Source: Pseudahrensia sp036478985 (GTDB taxonomy: Bacteria > Pseudomonadota > Alphaproteobacteria > Rhizobiales > Rhizobiaceae). Taken from it: DNA of 64,000 nucleotides. Location: NCBI GenBank assembly GCA_036478985.1, contig JAZGEY010000016.1, positions 48,283 to 112,282 of the forward strand, written 5' to 3'. Below are positions 54,997 to 63,981 of the stretch, piece by piece (position 1 is the first letter of the stretch; each line of letters opens with the position of its first letter). The translations under genes and the position numbers were made by a program. The notes beneath the pieces are model-generated. The model did no database searches, had not been told where the DNA came from, and saw nothing but the letters and a program-made list of their open reading frames with translations.

Positions 54997-55776
54997 TTAG
55001 AATGAGTGGGTGAAGAGACCGCCATCCATCAATATATTCTGCCCATTTATATAGCCCGCATGATCAGAACATAAAAAGGCACAGGTGTTTCCAAATTCTT
55101 TTGGCGTACCAAAACGCTTAGCCGGAATTCCGTCCTTAACTGTTTGAGCAAATGCTTCTTCACTAATGCCATTAGCCTTAGCGCCACCCGGGAACCCGCC
55201 ACGAAGGCGTTTCGTGTCCATCTTTCCTGGGAGCAAGTTGTTGATGGTGACATTTTGGCCTGCATATAATGGGCGAACACCCGCAAGAAATGCGGTTAAG
55301 CCTGCACGAGCACCAGATGATAAATCCAACCCCTTGATGGGCATCAATACGGACATAGAGGTTATATTGACAATGCGGCCAAAACCTCGTTCCGCCATAC
55401 CTTCTGCCACTGCTTGGATGAGCTCAATGGGAGTCACCATGTTCTGGACAACGCCTTCAAGCATAGCTTCACGGGTGAGGTCCTTGAAGCTTTTCATGGG
55501 TGGGCCGCCGTTGTTGTTGACCAGAATGTCTGGGTTTGGGCAGGCGGCGAGAATAGCGGCTTGGCCTTCAGCCGTGCTTACATCGGCAGCAACTCCAATG
55601 ATGTTTCCACCCGTCGCGGCTTTGATTTCGGCAACGGTAGCTTCGACAGTCTTTGCCGTGCGGGCATTAACGATGACTTCACAACCCGCCTCAGCCAATG
55701 CAATAGCGCAGCCTTTGCCCAATCCTTCGCTTGATGCGCAAACGATTGCTTTACGGCCTGAAATTCCTAAATCCAT
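54997..55776 (-). CDS. SDR-family oxidoreductase with altered YxxxK site
   Basis: A 259-residue short-chain dehydrogenase fold. The nucleotide-binding region is ASSEGLGKG, NNNGG is in place of the NNAG motif, and NITSMS has the catalytic-position Ser140. The YxxxK pair is replaced by Ser153-x3-Arg157 (SSGAR), so the usual proton relay is lacking. Sequences of this type form a distinct SDR subgroup and are often annotated as 3-oxoacyl-ACP reductase. Either the enzyme uses other residues or it has a non-redox role. Divergent from the dehydratase gene. Confidence 0.85.
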   Translation of the reverse strand: MDLGISGRKAIVCASSEGLGKGCAIALAEAGCEVIVNARTAKTVEATVAEIKAATGGNIIGVAADVSTAEGQAAILAACPNPDILVNNNGGPPMKSFKDLTREAMLEGVVQNMVTPIELIQAVAEGMAERGFGRIVNITSMSVLMPIKGLDLSSGARAGLTAFLAGVRPLYAGQNVTINNLLPGKMDTKRLRGGFPGGAKANGISEEAFAQTVKDGIPAKRFGTPKEFGNTCAFLCSDHAGYINGQNILMDGGLFTHSF

Positions 55777-55894
55777 CTCGTTAGTTCCCTTTTAAATGGT
55801 CTGTTATTTCGATTGTTATCAATACAAGTTTTAAGTTGACCCTATTTTGTGAGTAATCTACCTCAAAAGTGATTTTATCCAAAGGTATCGGCTT

Positions 55895-56881
55895 ATGTTG
55901 ACCTCATCAAAACTCCCAGTTTACCAAGATATTTTAGCAGCCGCAGAGGTCATCGAGGGGCATGCATTTCGCACCGGCTTGGTTAGCAGCGACGTTTTAG
56001 ACGAAAAACTGGGGGCGCGGATTTTTTTCAAACCAGAATGTTTGCAACGCACAGGTAGTTTTAAATTCCGTGGTGCTTTCAATGCCATGCACCATATTCC
56101 TGATACTGCACGTGGAACAGGGGTCTTGGCCTGTTCATCTGGTAACCATGCTCAAGGCATCGCGGAAGCCGCACGGCTCAAGGGCTATCCAGCAACTATT
56201 ATCATGCCAGCTGATGCCCCCAAGGCCAAAGTTCAACGTACCCGCCGTTCAGGTGCAACAGTTGTTGAATATGATCGCCATAACGACGACCGTGAAGAGC
56301 TCACAAGAGTATATGCAGAAGAACGTGGTATGCCGATTGTGCACCCGTTCGATAATTTCAATGTTATTGCGGGGCAGGGAACTGCGGGTTTGGAAATTTC
56401 GCAAGACCTAATGGCTATGGGGTTGGAGCTGGATCATATGCTCGTTTGCGCAGGTGGTGGTGGGTTACTGGCAGGAACGCTACTTTCAACCAGCCATCAT
56501 TTCCCGAATGTAAAAGTACATCCAGTTGAACCTGCTGGTTACGACGACCTTGCCCGTTCTCATATCGCAGGTGAACGTGTGGGGGATAATTCCAAAACAC
56601 CAAGTGTGTGTGATGCTATTGTTACCCCAATGTCTGGCCAACTTTCTTTTGCCATTTGTAAGGGAAAACTTGCCGAGGGGTTGCAAGTAACAGATGAAGA
56701 AGCGTTAGCCGCCGTGGCCTTTGCCTTTCGTGAAATGAAACTGGTTGTGGAACCAGGGGGAGCCGTGACTCTAGCGGCACTTCTGGCTGGCAAGCTAGAT
56801 GTTACGGGAAAAACCGTTGTTGCTACGCTTTCTGGTGGTAATATTGATGCGGATATGATGGCGCGGGCTTTAGCGTTATAG
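55895..56881 (+). CDS. Threonine/serine dehydratase (PLP fold type II)
   Basis: A 328-residue PLP enzyme that deaminates L-threonine or L-serine, with some family members acting as serine racemases. The PLP lysine is Lys57 in SFKFRGA, SSGNHAQG binds the substrate carboxylate, and GGGGLLAG binds the cofactor phosphate. No C-terminal ACT domain is present, so it is the catabolic, non-feedback form. It is followed by the Mla-type operon after 46 nt. Confidence 0.9.
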   Translation: MLTSSKLPVYQDILAAAEVIEGHAFRTGLVSSDVLDEKLGARIFFKPECLQRTGSFKFRGAFNAMHHIPDTARGTGVLACSSGNHAQGIAEAARLKGYPATIIMPADAPKAKVQRTRRSGATVVEYDRHNDDREELTRVYAEERGMPIVHPFDNFNVIAGQGTAGLEISQDLMAMGLELDHMLVCAGGGGLLAGTLLSTSHHFPNVKVHPVEPAGYDDLARSHIAGERVGDNSKTPSVCDAIVTPMSGQLSFAICKGKLAEGLQVTDEEALAAVAFAFREMKLVVEPGGAVTLAALLAGKLDVTGKTVVATLSGGNIDADMMARALAL

Positions 56882-56927
56882 TATAGTTTAATAACAGAGT
56901 GGTTAGACAAGAAAGTTTCTGCAACCC

Positions 56928-58100
56928 GTGAGCGAATATGAAGCCAACAATGATTTACGATCTGCCTATGCGGGCAAGGCGCGGTTTTCTGTTGAACGCT
57001 CAAATACTGTTTGGAAACTCGTTTGTTTTGGTGATTGGACTATTACCGGCATTACAGAAGTAGATCGTGCATTACGGGCGATAATGGCTGAGGCATACCC
57101 GGCCATCAATATTGAGACGAGCCAAGTGTCAGGCTTTGATACGGCTGGTGCTTGGCTAATCGAACGGTTTCGCCGTCATGCGGAAAAGCAGGGCAGAGAG
57201 TTTACCCATCAAGATGGTGGTGCAAAACATACGGAATTGGTTGAGGTGCTCCACCCAGACCAAAATAGGATTCAGGCTGTTGAACCAATAGAGCCTGCTG
57301 TCTCTGTCGGGTTTGTCGAAAGCTTTGGCCGCGGTGTTGTTACCCTGTGGAACGATTTACTCTCAGGATTCTTCCTTATCGGTTCCGCAATTCGCGGCCC
57401 GCAAATGAAAGCTGGTTCCCGTAATGGGATTCGCTTTATGTCCATTATTCACCAGATGGATCACATGGGCTTACGTGCAGTTCCTGTTATTGCCGTTATG
57501 TCTTTCTTAATTGGAGCAATTATTGCCCAACAGGGCGCGTACCAACTGAAATATTACGGGGAGGAACTGCTCACCGTGAACATGGTTGGCATCTTACACT
57601 TTCGAGAAATAGGTGTGTTGCTTACGGCCATCATGGTTGCAGGCCGAACAGGAAGCGCTATCACGGCTGAAATTGGCACAATGAAAATGCGTGAAGAAAT
57701 TGATGCGCTGGAAGTCATTGGCTTGAACCCTGTGGGCGTTCTAATTTTTCCACGGTTAATTGCGCTGATTATCGTCTTGCCCATTCTAACGCTGTTAAGC
57801 GATCTGGCTGGTATGCTTGGCGCTATTACGATTTCAAATTTTTATATTGGCATATCACCCCCTCAATTTTTAGAAGCGCTCCAACAAAATGTCCCGCCAC
57901 AGCACATGATATCAGGGCTTATCAAAGCGCCGTTCATGGCGTTGATCATTGGGTTAGCGGCTTCTGTTGAAGGTTTGAAAGTTGGCGGTAGCTCGGAAGA
58001 TTTAGGCCGCAGAACAACAGCCGCTGTTGTGCGTTCTATTTTTGCTGTCATTGTTGTCGATGGTCTTTTTGCCATGTTCTATGCTGCGATTGGGTATTGA
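56928..58100 (+). CDS. MlaE-type ABC transporter permease with N-terminal STAS-like domain
   Basis: A 390-residue permease of the MCE/Mla lipid transport system. The first 120 residues form a soluble STAS-like domain (WKLVCFGDWTITGITEVDRAL and VSGFDTAGAWLIERFRR). The membrane part has the MlaE pattern EEIDALEVIGLNPVGVL, which couples to the ATPase. The start is GTG. In E. coli the STAS protein MlaB is separate, whereas a fused form is usual in this order. It overlaps the ATPase gene region by a stop/start arrangement. Confidence 0.92.
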   Translation: MSEYEANNDLRSAYAGKARFSVERSNTVWKLVCFGDWTITGITEVDRALRAIMAEAYPAINIETSQVSGFDTAGAWLIERFRRHAEKQGREFTHQDGGAKHTELVEVLHPDQNRIQAVEPIEPAVSVGFVESFGRGVVTLWNDLLSGFFLIGSAIRGPQMKAGSRNGIRFMSIIHQMDHMGLRAVPVIAVMSFLIGAIIAQQGAYQLKYYGEELLTVNMVGILHFREIGVLLTAIMVAGRTGSAITAEIGTMKMREEIDALEVIGLNPVGVLIFPRLIALIIVLPILTLLSDLAGMLGAITISNFYIGISPPQFLEALQQNVPPQHMISGLIKAPFMALIIGLAASVEGLKVGGSSEDLGRRTTAAVVRSIFAVIVVDGLFAMFYAAIGY

Positions 58101-58102
58101 GC

Positions 58103-58900
58103 ATGATTGAGAACAAAAACACGGGCCGAGAAATCATCCTGAAGGTGAGGGATGTTCATGTGGCCTTCGGGAAAGCAAAGATTCTAAAAGGCCTGAACCT
58201 TGATGTTTATCGTGGAGAAATTCTCGGATTCGTCGGCGGTTCTGGCTCTGGTAAGTCTGTGCTTATGCGAACCATTTTAGGTCTTGTAAAAAAACAAGCT
58301 GGGAAAATAGAACTCTTCGGCCAAGACTACGATAAAGCTGATGCGGCAACGAGATTAGCAATTGATCGGCGCATGGGGGTGTTGTTTCAGCACGGTGCTT
58401 TGTTCTCATCCTTGACGGTGAAAGAAAATATCCAAGTGCCGATGCGCGAATATCTTGATCTCGACCCGCGTTTGATGGATGAACTCGCGGCAGTGAAAAT
58501 CGAACTGGTTGGCCTGCGCCCCGATGCGGGGGATAAATATCCTTCCGAATTATCTGGCGGCATGATCAAACGAGCAAGCCTTGCGCGGGCGTTATCGCTT
58601 GATCCAGAGCTGGTTTTCTTAGACGAACCAACATCAGGTTTGGATCCAATTGGAGCCGCAGATTTTGACGAACTCTTGGCTTCACTCCGCGAGACCTTAG
58701 GGCTGACTGTTTACATGGTAACCCACGATCTTGATAGCCTCCATGCCGTTTGCGATCGAATCGCTGTGCTAAAAGATGGTCAAGTTTTAGCCGAGGGGCC
58801 ATTAGCCCAAATTGCCGAGTTTGATGACCCGTGGATAAGAGCCTATTTCAAAGGTAAAAGATCCCGCGCTATCGTAAAGAAACGTTCCACTAAGCCATAG
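58103..58900 (+). CDS. MlaF-type ABC transporter ATP-binding protein
   Basis: A 265-residue ATPase that drives the MCE/Mla transporter. Walker A is GGSGSGKSV, the ABC signature is LSGGMIKRAS, and Walker B is LVFLDEPTSGLDP. The ATG at 58103 is taken as start; a TTG two codons earlier overlaps the permease stop. Phospholipid transport to or from the outer membrane is inferred from the family. Confidence 0.94.
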   Translation: MIENKNTGREIILKVRDVHVAFGKAKILKGLNLDVYRGEILGFVGGSGSGKSVLMRTILGLVKKQAGKIELFGQDYDKADAATRLAIDRRMGVLFQHGALFSSLTVKENIQVPMREYLDLDPRLMDELAAVKIELVGLRPDAGDKYPSELSGGMIKRASLARALSLDPELVFLDEPTSGLDPIGAADFDELLASLRETLGLTVYMVTHDLDSLHAVCDRIAVLKDGQVLAEGPLAQIAEFDDPWIRAYFKGKRSRAIVKKRSTKP

Positions 58901-58934
58901 CATTGGCTCAATCATACCTCTATAAGTTCACTCC

Positions 58935-60548
58935 ATGGAAACACGCGCTAATTACATTGCTGTAGGATTTTTTACTTTGGCAGCCATCGTGGCTACTTTT
59001 GTTTTGGTCTTTTGGTTTGGCCGCTATGGGGATACGGATAATCTTGTACCTGTAGATGTGCGCATTCAGGGCTCCGTCTCAGGGCTAGGGCCGGGTAGCT
59101 TAGTGCAGTTCAACGGTATCAACGTTGGCCGTGTTAAAGGCATCTCTTTAGATGTTGATCAGCCGCAATTTGTTGTGGTTCATACGGAAGTAAATTCTGC
59201 CACGCCTATTCGTAGCGATACCCGTGCGACAATTGGTATTCGAGGCCTCTCAGGTGGCGCATTTATTCAATTGGAAGGCGGCAGTCCATCAGCTCCGGGT
59301 CTTCTCCAAGCAGGAAACGCAGGTGGGGCAGTCCCTCAAATTACTGGGGATCCAGCAGCCCTCGCAGACCTGCTAACCCGTATCAATGGCATCGCCTTGC
59401 GCACAGAAAATGTCATGAACACTTTGGAGTCTTTTGTTCAAACAAATGAGCCCGTCGTCACACGAACTTTGAGTAACGCTGAAACTTTTTCAGATGCCTT
59501 GGCGCAAAATAGTGACGGGGTGAAAAAATTCATGGATAGCGCCGGAAATGTCGCCATAACCTTAGAGCGCCTTTCAGGGCAGTTGGACGGCTCGCTTACA
59601 AAAGTTGAGGGAATACTTGCCGCCGTTGACCCTAAGAAGATTGCAAGCACGGTCGATAATGTAGAGAGCTTCACGAAGTCTCTCGCAGATCAGAAAGAAC
59701 AAATCGCAACGCTTGTGGAAACAGTCGCAAAGACCGCAACGCAGTTAAATGATTTTTCCGAAAAACTATCCGTCACCATGGGTAAAGTGGACAAAGTTGT
59801 GGCCGCGGTTGACCCAGCGTTGGTCAGTTCCGCCCTAGCAAACATTGATAAATCCGCAGGTCGTGCCGAAAAGGTTCTGGCCGCAATTGATGAAACAAAA
59901 ATTGGCAAAACGTTAGACGATATCCAAGCCACTGTCAGCAGTGCGCGGGGGCTGGTTGAAGGCATAGACCAAGTAGCGGTTCGCACGCTTATTATTGACA
60001 TGGCTGCCGCCAGTAAAAGTGTCTCAACTTTGTTAGCTGCAGTCGATGCAGATCGGGTCAATGCTGCGGTGGAGAACATCTCTAATGCTGCAAAAGGTGC
60101 TCAAGGGATCGTCGATGACGTAAAGAAAGTGACTTCAAAGTTTGGTAACAGAAGTGATGACATTGATCAGATGATATCTGACGCGACCCAACTCGCAGCA
60201 CGCCTCAACACGTCATCTAAAAAGATTGATAGCGTTGTTAGCAAGATTGATAACCTGCTGGGCAGTGGCGCAAGTAATGGTTTGGTGGCCGACGCACGCA
60301 AAACGTTGGCCGAGTTCCGCCGCACGGCTCGCAACTTAGATATTAGCATCGCTGAAGTATCCCGTGGTATTACCTCATTCACAAAGCGTGGCTTAGGAGA
60401 CACACAGGGGTTAATTCAGGATGCACGGCAGTCGATTAACAGGATTGATCGTGTTATCAGGAACATTGAACGCAACCCTTCCTCTCTCATTTCAGGGGCA
60501 GGTGGGTCGCGAGTTCGTGAAACGGGTAAGAGGCGGCCTCGCCGATAG
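58935..60548 (+). CDS. MlaD/MCE-domain protein with long helical repeat tail
   Basis: A 537-residue substrate-binding component of the MCE transporter. One transmembrane helix (about 7-28), one MCE domain (about 38-118, with SVSGLGPGSLVQFNGI and GIRGLSGGAFIQLEGG), then a long helical part. In that part, an 18-residue unit with the core AAVDPxxVxxxVxNI recurs at 227, 287, 313, 339 and 365; the last four are exactly 26 residues apart. The tail ends in a basic segment. The helical tail may span the periplasm. Confidence 0.92.
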   Translation: METRANYIAVGFFTLAAIVATFVLVFWFGRYGDTDNLVPVDVRIQGSVSGLGPGSLVQFNGINVGRVKGISLDVDQPQFVVVHTEVNSATPIRSDTRATIGIRGLSGGAFIQLEGGSPSAPGLLQAGNAGGAVPQITGDPAALADLLTRINGIALRTENVMNTLESFVQTNEPVVTRTLSNAETFSDALAQNSDGVKKFMDSAGNVAITLERLSGQLDGSLTKVEGILAAVDPKKIASTVDNVESFTKSLADQKEQIATLVETVAKTATQLNDFSEKLSVTMGKVDKVVAAVDPALVSSALANIDKSAGRAEKVLAAIDETKIGKTLDDIQATVSSARGLVEGIDQVAVRTLIIDMAAASKSVSTLLAAVDADRVNAAVENISNAAKGAQGIVDDVKKVTSKFGNRSDDIDQMISDATQLAARLNTSSKKIDSVVSKIDNLLGSGASNGLVADARKTLAEFRRTARNLDISIAEVSRGITSFTKRGLGDTQGLIQDARQSINRIDRVIRNIERNPSSLISGAGGSRVRETGKRRPRR

Positions 60549-60590
60549 TTTAAGCCGATAGGTTTAGACGTTTAAGGAATGAAGTAGTTG

Positions 60591-61202
60591 ATGCGTTGGG
60601 ATTTCAAAGTTTTGAAAACAGTGAGAACAATTGCGGCCTGTGCCGCCGTTGCCTTTGCAGTATCATCTTGCGCGCTGGTCAAATCGCCAGAAGCCCCACG
60701 GGAAACATATGACATCTCAGCCCCAGATGATTTTTCTGGTTTGCGTGGCGGAACTCGTTCTCAGATATTGGTGAAATTGCCAACTGCCTTGAAATCAATT
60801 GATAGTGACCGTTTCATCGTCAAGCCATCCCCCGCCGTTATCACCTATCTGGCTGGTGCGCAGTGGTCAGACACAGTGCCCCGCATGGTACAGGCAAAGC
60901 TGGTTGAGGCATTCGAGAATACTGGTGCAACGGGTGCGACTGCAAAACCGGGTGATGGATTGGTTATCGATTATCAACTCGTCAGTTCAATCCGCCGTTT
61001 TGAAATCTCTAACGGTTCAGCTGTTATTGAAATCTCGATTAAATTACTGGCGGACAAAACAGGGTTGGTTCGTGAAACCCGTATATTTACTGCCAAAACC
61101 AATTCGGGTGGGGATACCGCCGACGCCTACGTTGCGGCTTTTGATGCGTCTTTCGATGAGCTCGCTAGAAGCATAGTGCGCTGGGTTGTTAATCAGACCT
61201 AA
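60591..61202 (+). CDS. ABC-type transport auxiliary lipoprotein (PqiC-like)
   Basis: A 203-residue lipoprotein. The signal peptide ends in AVSSC, so Cys27 should be lipidated. The rest fits the ABC-trans-aux family found beside MCE operons, whose members assist lipid transport at the outer membrane. It is the fourth gene of the operon, 42 nt after the MCE gene. A TTG one codon before the ATG is a possible alternative. Confidence 0.85.
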   Translation: MRWDFKVLKTVRTIAACAAVAFAVSSCALVKSPEAPRETYDISAPDDFSGLRGGTRSQILVKLPTALKSIDSDRFIVKPSPAVITYLAGAQWSDTVPRMVQAKLVEAFENTGATGATAKPGDGLVIDYQLVSSIRRFEISNGSAVIEISIKLLADKTGLVRETRIFTAKTNSGGDTADAYVAAFDASFDELARSIVRWVVNQT

Positions 61203-61232
61203 GGTCGATTTAGACCCGCACAAAGTCATGCC

Positions 61233-61871
61233 TTATAGTTTTTCTAGCGCCAGTACCCATCCCATTACACCGTGGCCAGGCAAGTGATCGCCAAACTCTT
61301 TTGCCAGAAGCCGCACTGTTCCATTCGCAACCATGGCATCAATTTTGTCCGACAAATCTCCCTTTTCCCAATATTGCTCGTTCAGTGCGATGATGAGAAA
61401 ACCACGTGGTTTCAATAACCGAATAAGGTCATCGCAAGCATTTGGAGCCACATGACCGAAGGAAAACACGCCAACGCATGTGATTGCGCCATAGGTGGCA
61501 TCCTTGATGTTGACTTGCCCTTTGTTGAGATCAGCCTCAAACAGATTTTGATAGCAGGCTTTAGTCTTGGCTCTCGTCAACATTTCAGGTGAAAAATCGC
61601 AACCATCTACATCCCTGAAGCCAGCATGTTTCAAGGCAACACCAGAAAGGCCGGAGCCGCAGCCAGCATCTAGAATGCGAATATGCCTGTCTTGAGAATA
61701 CCGCAAAAGCATTTCTGTTGCGCGGCCTGGTTGGGCATAGGCATTGTCTTCGCCAACCTCCTTGTCATAAGTCTCAGCCCAAGAGCTATAGAAGTCCTTG
61801 GTTTCTGCCTGAGTTTTAACAGTATAAGCGGCCGCAAAATGGCCGCTATCTTCTTCCAATTCCTCTGACAT
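61233..61871 (-). CDS. Class I SAM-dependent methyltransferase
   Basis: A 212-residue methyltransferase with the SAM-binding motif I ILDAGCGSGLSGVAL and the following GCDFSPEMLTRAK. The substrate is not evident. The ATG at 61871 has GGAGG eleven bases upstream; an earlier in-frame ATG at 61901 lacks a ribosome site. Its N-terminal part is acidic (SEELEEDSGHF). Confidence 0.82.
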   Translation of the reverse strand: MSEELEEDSGHFAAAYTVKTQAETKDFYSSWAETYDKEVGEDNAYAQPGRATEMLLRYSQDRHIRILDAGCGSGLSGVALKHAGFRDVDGCDFSPEMLTRAKTKACYQNLFEADLNKGQVNIKDATYGAITCVGVFSFGHVAPNACDDLIRLLKPRGFLIIALNEQYWEKGDLSDKIDAMVANGTVRLLAKEFGDHLPGHGVMGWVLALEKL

Positions 61872-62180
61872 TATCGGCTCTACCTCCATATTTCTCGTCA
61901 TTGAAGCATGTAACGAGATGAAAACTGTGTCGAGTGCTTACTTGTGATACGTTCCTGTTAAAATGTGCCTAATCTGCAACACCAGCTTAACATCTTATCT
62001 GCTATACAGCTTTGGGGCGGAATTGCCGTTATTCAAACACAAATGGCGCTCACATCCATGTACAAGAACTTGTGCGGCAAATGGTATTGTGTGGCACTGA
62101 CGAAAAATATGTCCGAAGAATTAGAACTGCGCGCCAATTGGGCCGCGCTTCATTTTAGGCTAAGGCGGAATAAGACATTT
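61872..62180. other. Divergent intergenic region (309 nt)
   Basis: The gap between the divergent methyltransferase and ExoR-like genes. The plus-strand frame of the ExoR-like gene stays open through its last 216 nt, beginning at a GTG at 61965, and so could encode a 72-residue extension. Its composition does not resemble a protein domain and a clear signal peptide starts at the ATG at 62181. I see no RNA gene or clear promoter here. Confidence 0.4.
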
Positions 62181-63065
62181 ATGCAGGTATGCAATAAACA
62201 GATTAGATTGGCATTGGCCACTACAACGCTAGCGTTTTCGCTTGGCGTTGTAAGTGCTTATGCATTCGATCCTGAAAAGCAGTTCAAGACAGATGAAGAG
62301 CCGCGTACTGTTTTGCGGTATGGGTTCAAGGCTTTCAAAAAAGGTAATATGGATGCCGCCATCGGCGCTTTTCGCTTTGGTGCTAAAAGAAATGACCTAG
62401 CCTCAGAATGGCAATTAGCACGAATGCTTCAAAGAGGCGTCGGCATCGAGAAAAACCATTTGGCGGCCTATAAGCTTTATTCCAAAATTGCTAACCGCTA
62501 TGCGGAACGCGCACCAAACATGCAAGAGAGAGCCTATGTCGCTAGCGCAGTCATCGCACTTGGTCGTTATTCTCTGCACGGCATTAAAGGCACGAACCTT
62601 AGACGTAGCCCGCGCCGTGCCGAAGATCATTTTTATCGCGCCGCAGCTCTCTATAAAGACCCTGCTGCCCAATACGAATTAGGAAAATTATACCGAAGTG
62701 GTCGCCTTGGGGTTAAACAACCCAGAAGTGCAGCCCGTTGGTATAGCCTAGCAGCCCGCAAAGGCCATGCCCGTGCGCAGGCTGAATTGGGCGAGATGTT
62801 GTTTTATGGGGAAGGGGTTCGCAGACGGCCCGTGCGTGGTTTGGTCTATATGACAAAAGCCGCGACCCATTCTGCCCGTAAGGGTGTAAAATCCATACGC
62901 AAAATGCGCCGCGCCGCCTTCGCCAAAGCCAGCGAAGCACAACGCAATGCCGCAAATAAAATTATTGCCACCTTCGCCCCAAGGCCAGCTGTGAAAGACC
63001 GCAGCTTCGCCCTAGAAGACAGAGTGCCAAGTGGTGCGGTTAGCAACGCTGCCCAAGGGGAGTAA
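62181..63065 (+). CDS. ExoR-like periplasmic Sel1-repeat protein
   Basis: A 294-residue protein with a signal peptide (about residues 1-30, ending in SAYA) and about four Sel1-like helical repeats, for example ASEWQLARMLQRGVGIEKNHLAAYKLY and AAQYELGKLYRSGRLGVKQPRSAARWY. The start of the mature part, TVLRYGFKAFKKG, closely resembles rhizobial ExoR, the periplasmic inhibitor of the ExoS-ChvI two-component system. The C-terminal segment is Arg/Lys-rich. No exoS or chvI gene is nearby. The exact role is inferred from that resemblance. Confidence 0.7.
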   Translation: MQVCNKQIRLALATTTLAFSLGVVSAYAFDPEKQFKTDEEPRTVLRYGFKAFKKGNMDAAIGAFRFGAKRNDLASEWQLARMLQRGVGIEKNHLAAYKLYSKIANRYAERAPNMQERAYVASAVIALGRYSLHGIKGTNLRRSPRRAEDHFYRAAALYKDPAAQYELGKLYRSGRLGVKQPRSAARWYSLAARKGHARAQAELGEMLFYGEGVRRRPVRGLVYMTKAATHSARKGVKSIRKMRRAAFAKASEAQRNAANKIIATFAPRPAVKDRSFALEDRVPSGAVSNAAQGE

Positions 63066-63152
63066 GTGCCGCAAGATGCGCGTGACAGTTACGTGAAGCA
63101 GCATTCCTATCAACTTACACTGACACTTGCCATTTCCCAACACTTACATTGA

Positions 63153-63329
63153 TCATTCCAGGACGGCGATACCTGTCGTTGATAAAACAAAATAGAAGAC
63201 ATTTGCAAAGGCAACACCGCGCACGCCTGAGCGGGACAAACCTGCCGCTCTTTGCCTCTTAGTCGAATGGCCGTTTTCACGCTGAACCAAGGTAAGCAGG
63301 ATTAGCTCGGCCCAGCCAGCCGGGTATGG
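63153..63329 (-). pseudogene. Possible remnant of a LysE/RhtB-type exporter gene
   Basis: A 58-codon stretch without a good start codon, bounded by stop codons, in the 286-nt gap before the GST gene. It translates to segments such as QRAAGLSRSG and FANVFYFVLSTTGIAVLE, resembling the early 'RAGL...G...G.AVLL' part of LysE/RhtB exporters. The frame ends after this part, so a full gene is absent. This rests on pattern impression only and the gap otherwise shows no recognisable gene. Confidence 0.28.
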
Positions 63330-63351
63330 TCAAAAATAACCCGCAAATGCT

Positions 63352-63981
63352 CTAAGCTGGAAAAGCGCGCGGCATGAGATCATAGGGATGTTTCCAACCA
63401 TCTGTTGCCGCGATGCGATCCATCCAGGCGTTGATATTTGAATAGCTGCCTAAGTTCTGCTCCAATTCATCGCCGTAATAGAGATAACCGCACATAGAAA
63501 TGTCGGCGATTGAGAGTGTTGGTGTGGCAATAAAATCTCTGTCGGCCATATGTTTTTCGACAACCTCAAGAGCGCCCTTTACTTTCTCGCCCAGAAAGTT
63601 GGTTATTTCTGTGTCACCGGTTTTCATAAAACGCAGGGCAAACCTACGCGTCGCCAAATAGCTGGTGAATTTATGATTATCGAACAATATCCAGCGCAAG
63701 ATTTCGTATTCTTCATGCTTATTGGCAGGCCCGAACTGCCCAGTCTGTTCTGATAGATAATTTAGAATGACACCTGATTGCGATAATTGCAGATCCTTAT
63801 GCACCAGCACCGGGACTTCGCCAAATTGATTAATGTCTTGGCGAAATTTCGATGTTTGCATCTCACCATTAGGATAATCGACTAAAATCGATGACCAGTC
63901 CAGACCGCACAATTCGAGCATCAGGGCTGCCTTATAGGCATTACCGGATTCAGCTAAACAATGTAATTGATATTCGCTCAT
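63352..63981 (-). CDS. Glutathione S-transferase family protein
   Basis: A 209-residue protein with an N-terminal thioredoxin-fold domain (YQLHCLAESGNAYKAALMLEL, then FGEVPVLVH and QSGVILNYL, the glutathione-binding region) and a C-terminal helical domain with SIADISMCGYLYYG. These act in detoxification or as thiol-transfer or lyase enzymes. The specific substrate is unknown. The gene ends near the window's right edge and is complete. Confidence 0.88.
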   Translation of the reverse strand: MSEYQLHCLAESGNAYKAALMLELCGLDWSSILVDYPNGEMQTSKFRQDINQFGEVPVLVHKDLQLSQSGVILNYLSEQTGQFGPANKHEEYEILRWILFDNHKFTSYLATRRFALRFMKTGDTEITNFLGEKVKGALEVVEKHMADRDFIATPTLSIADISMCGYLYYGDELEQNLGSYSNINAWMDRIAATDGWKHPYDLMPRAFPA

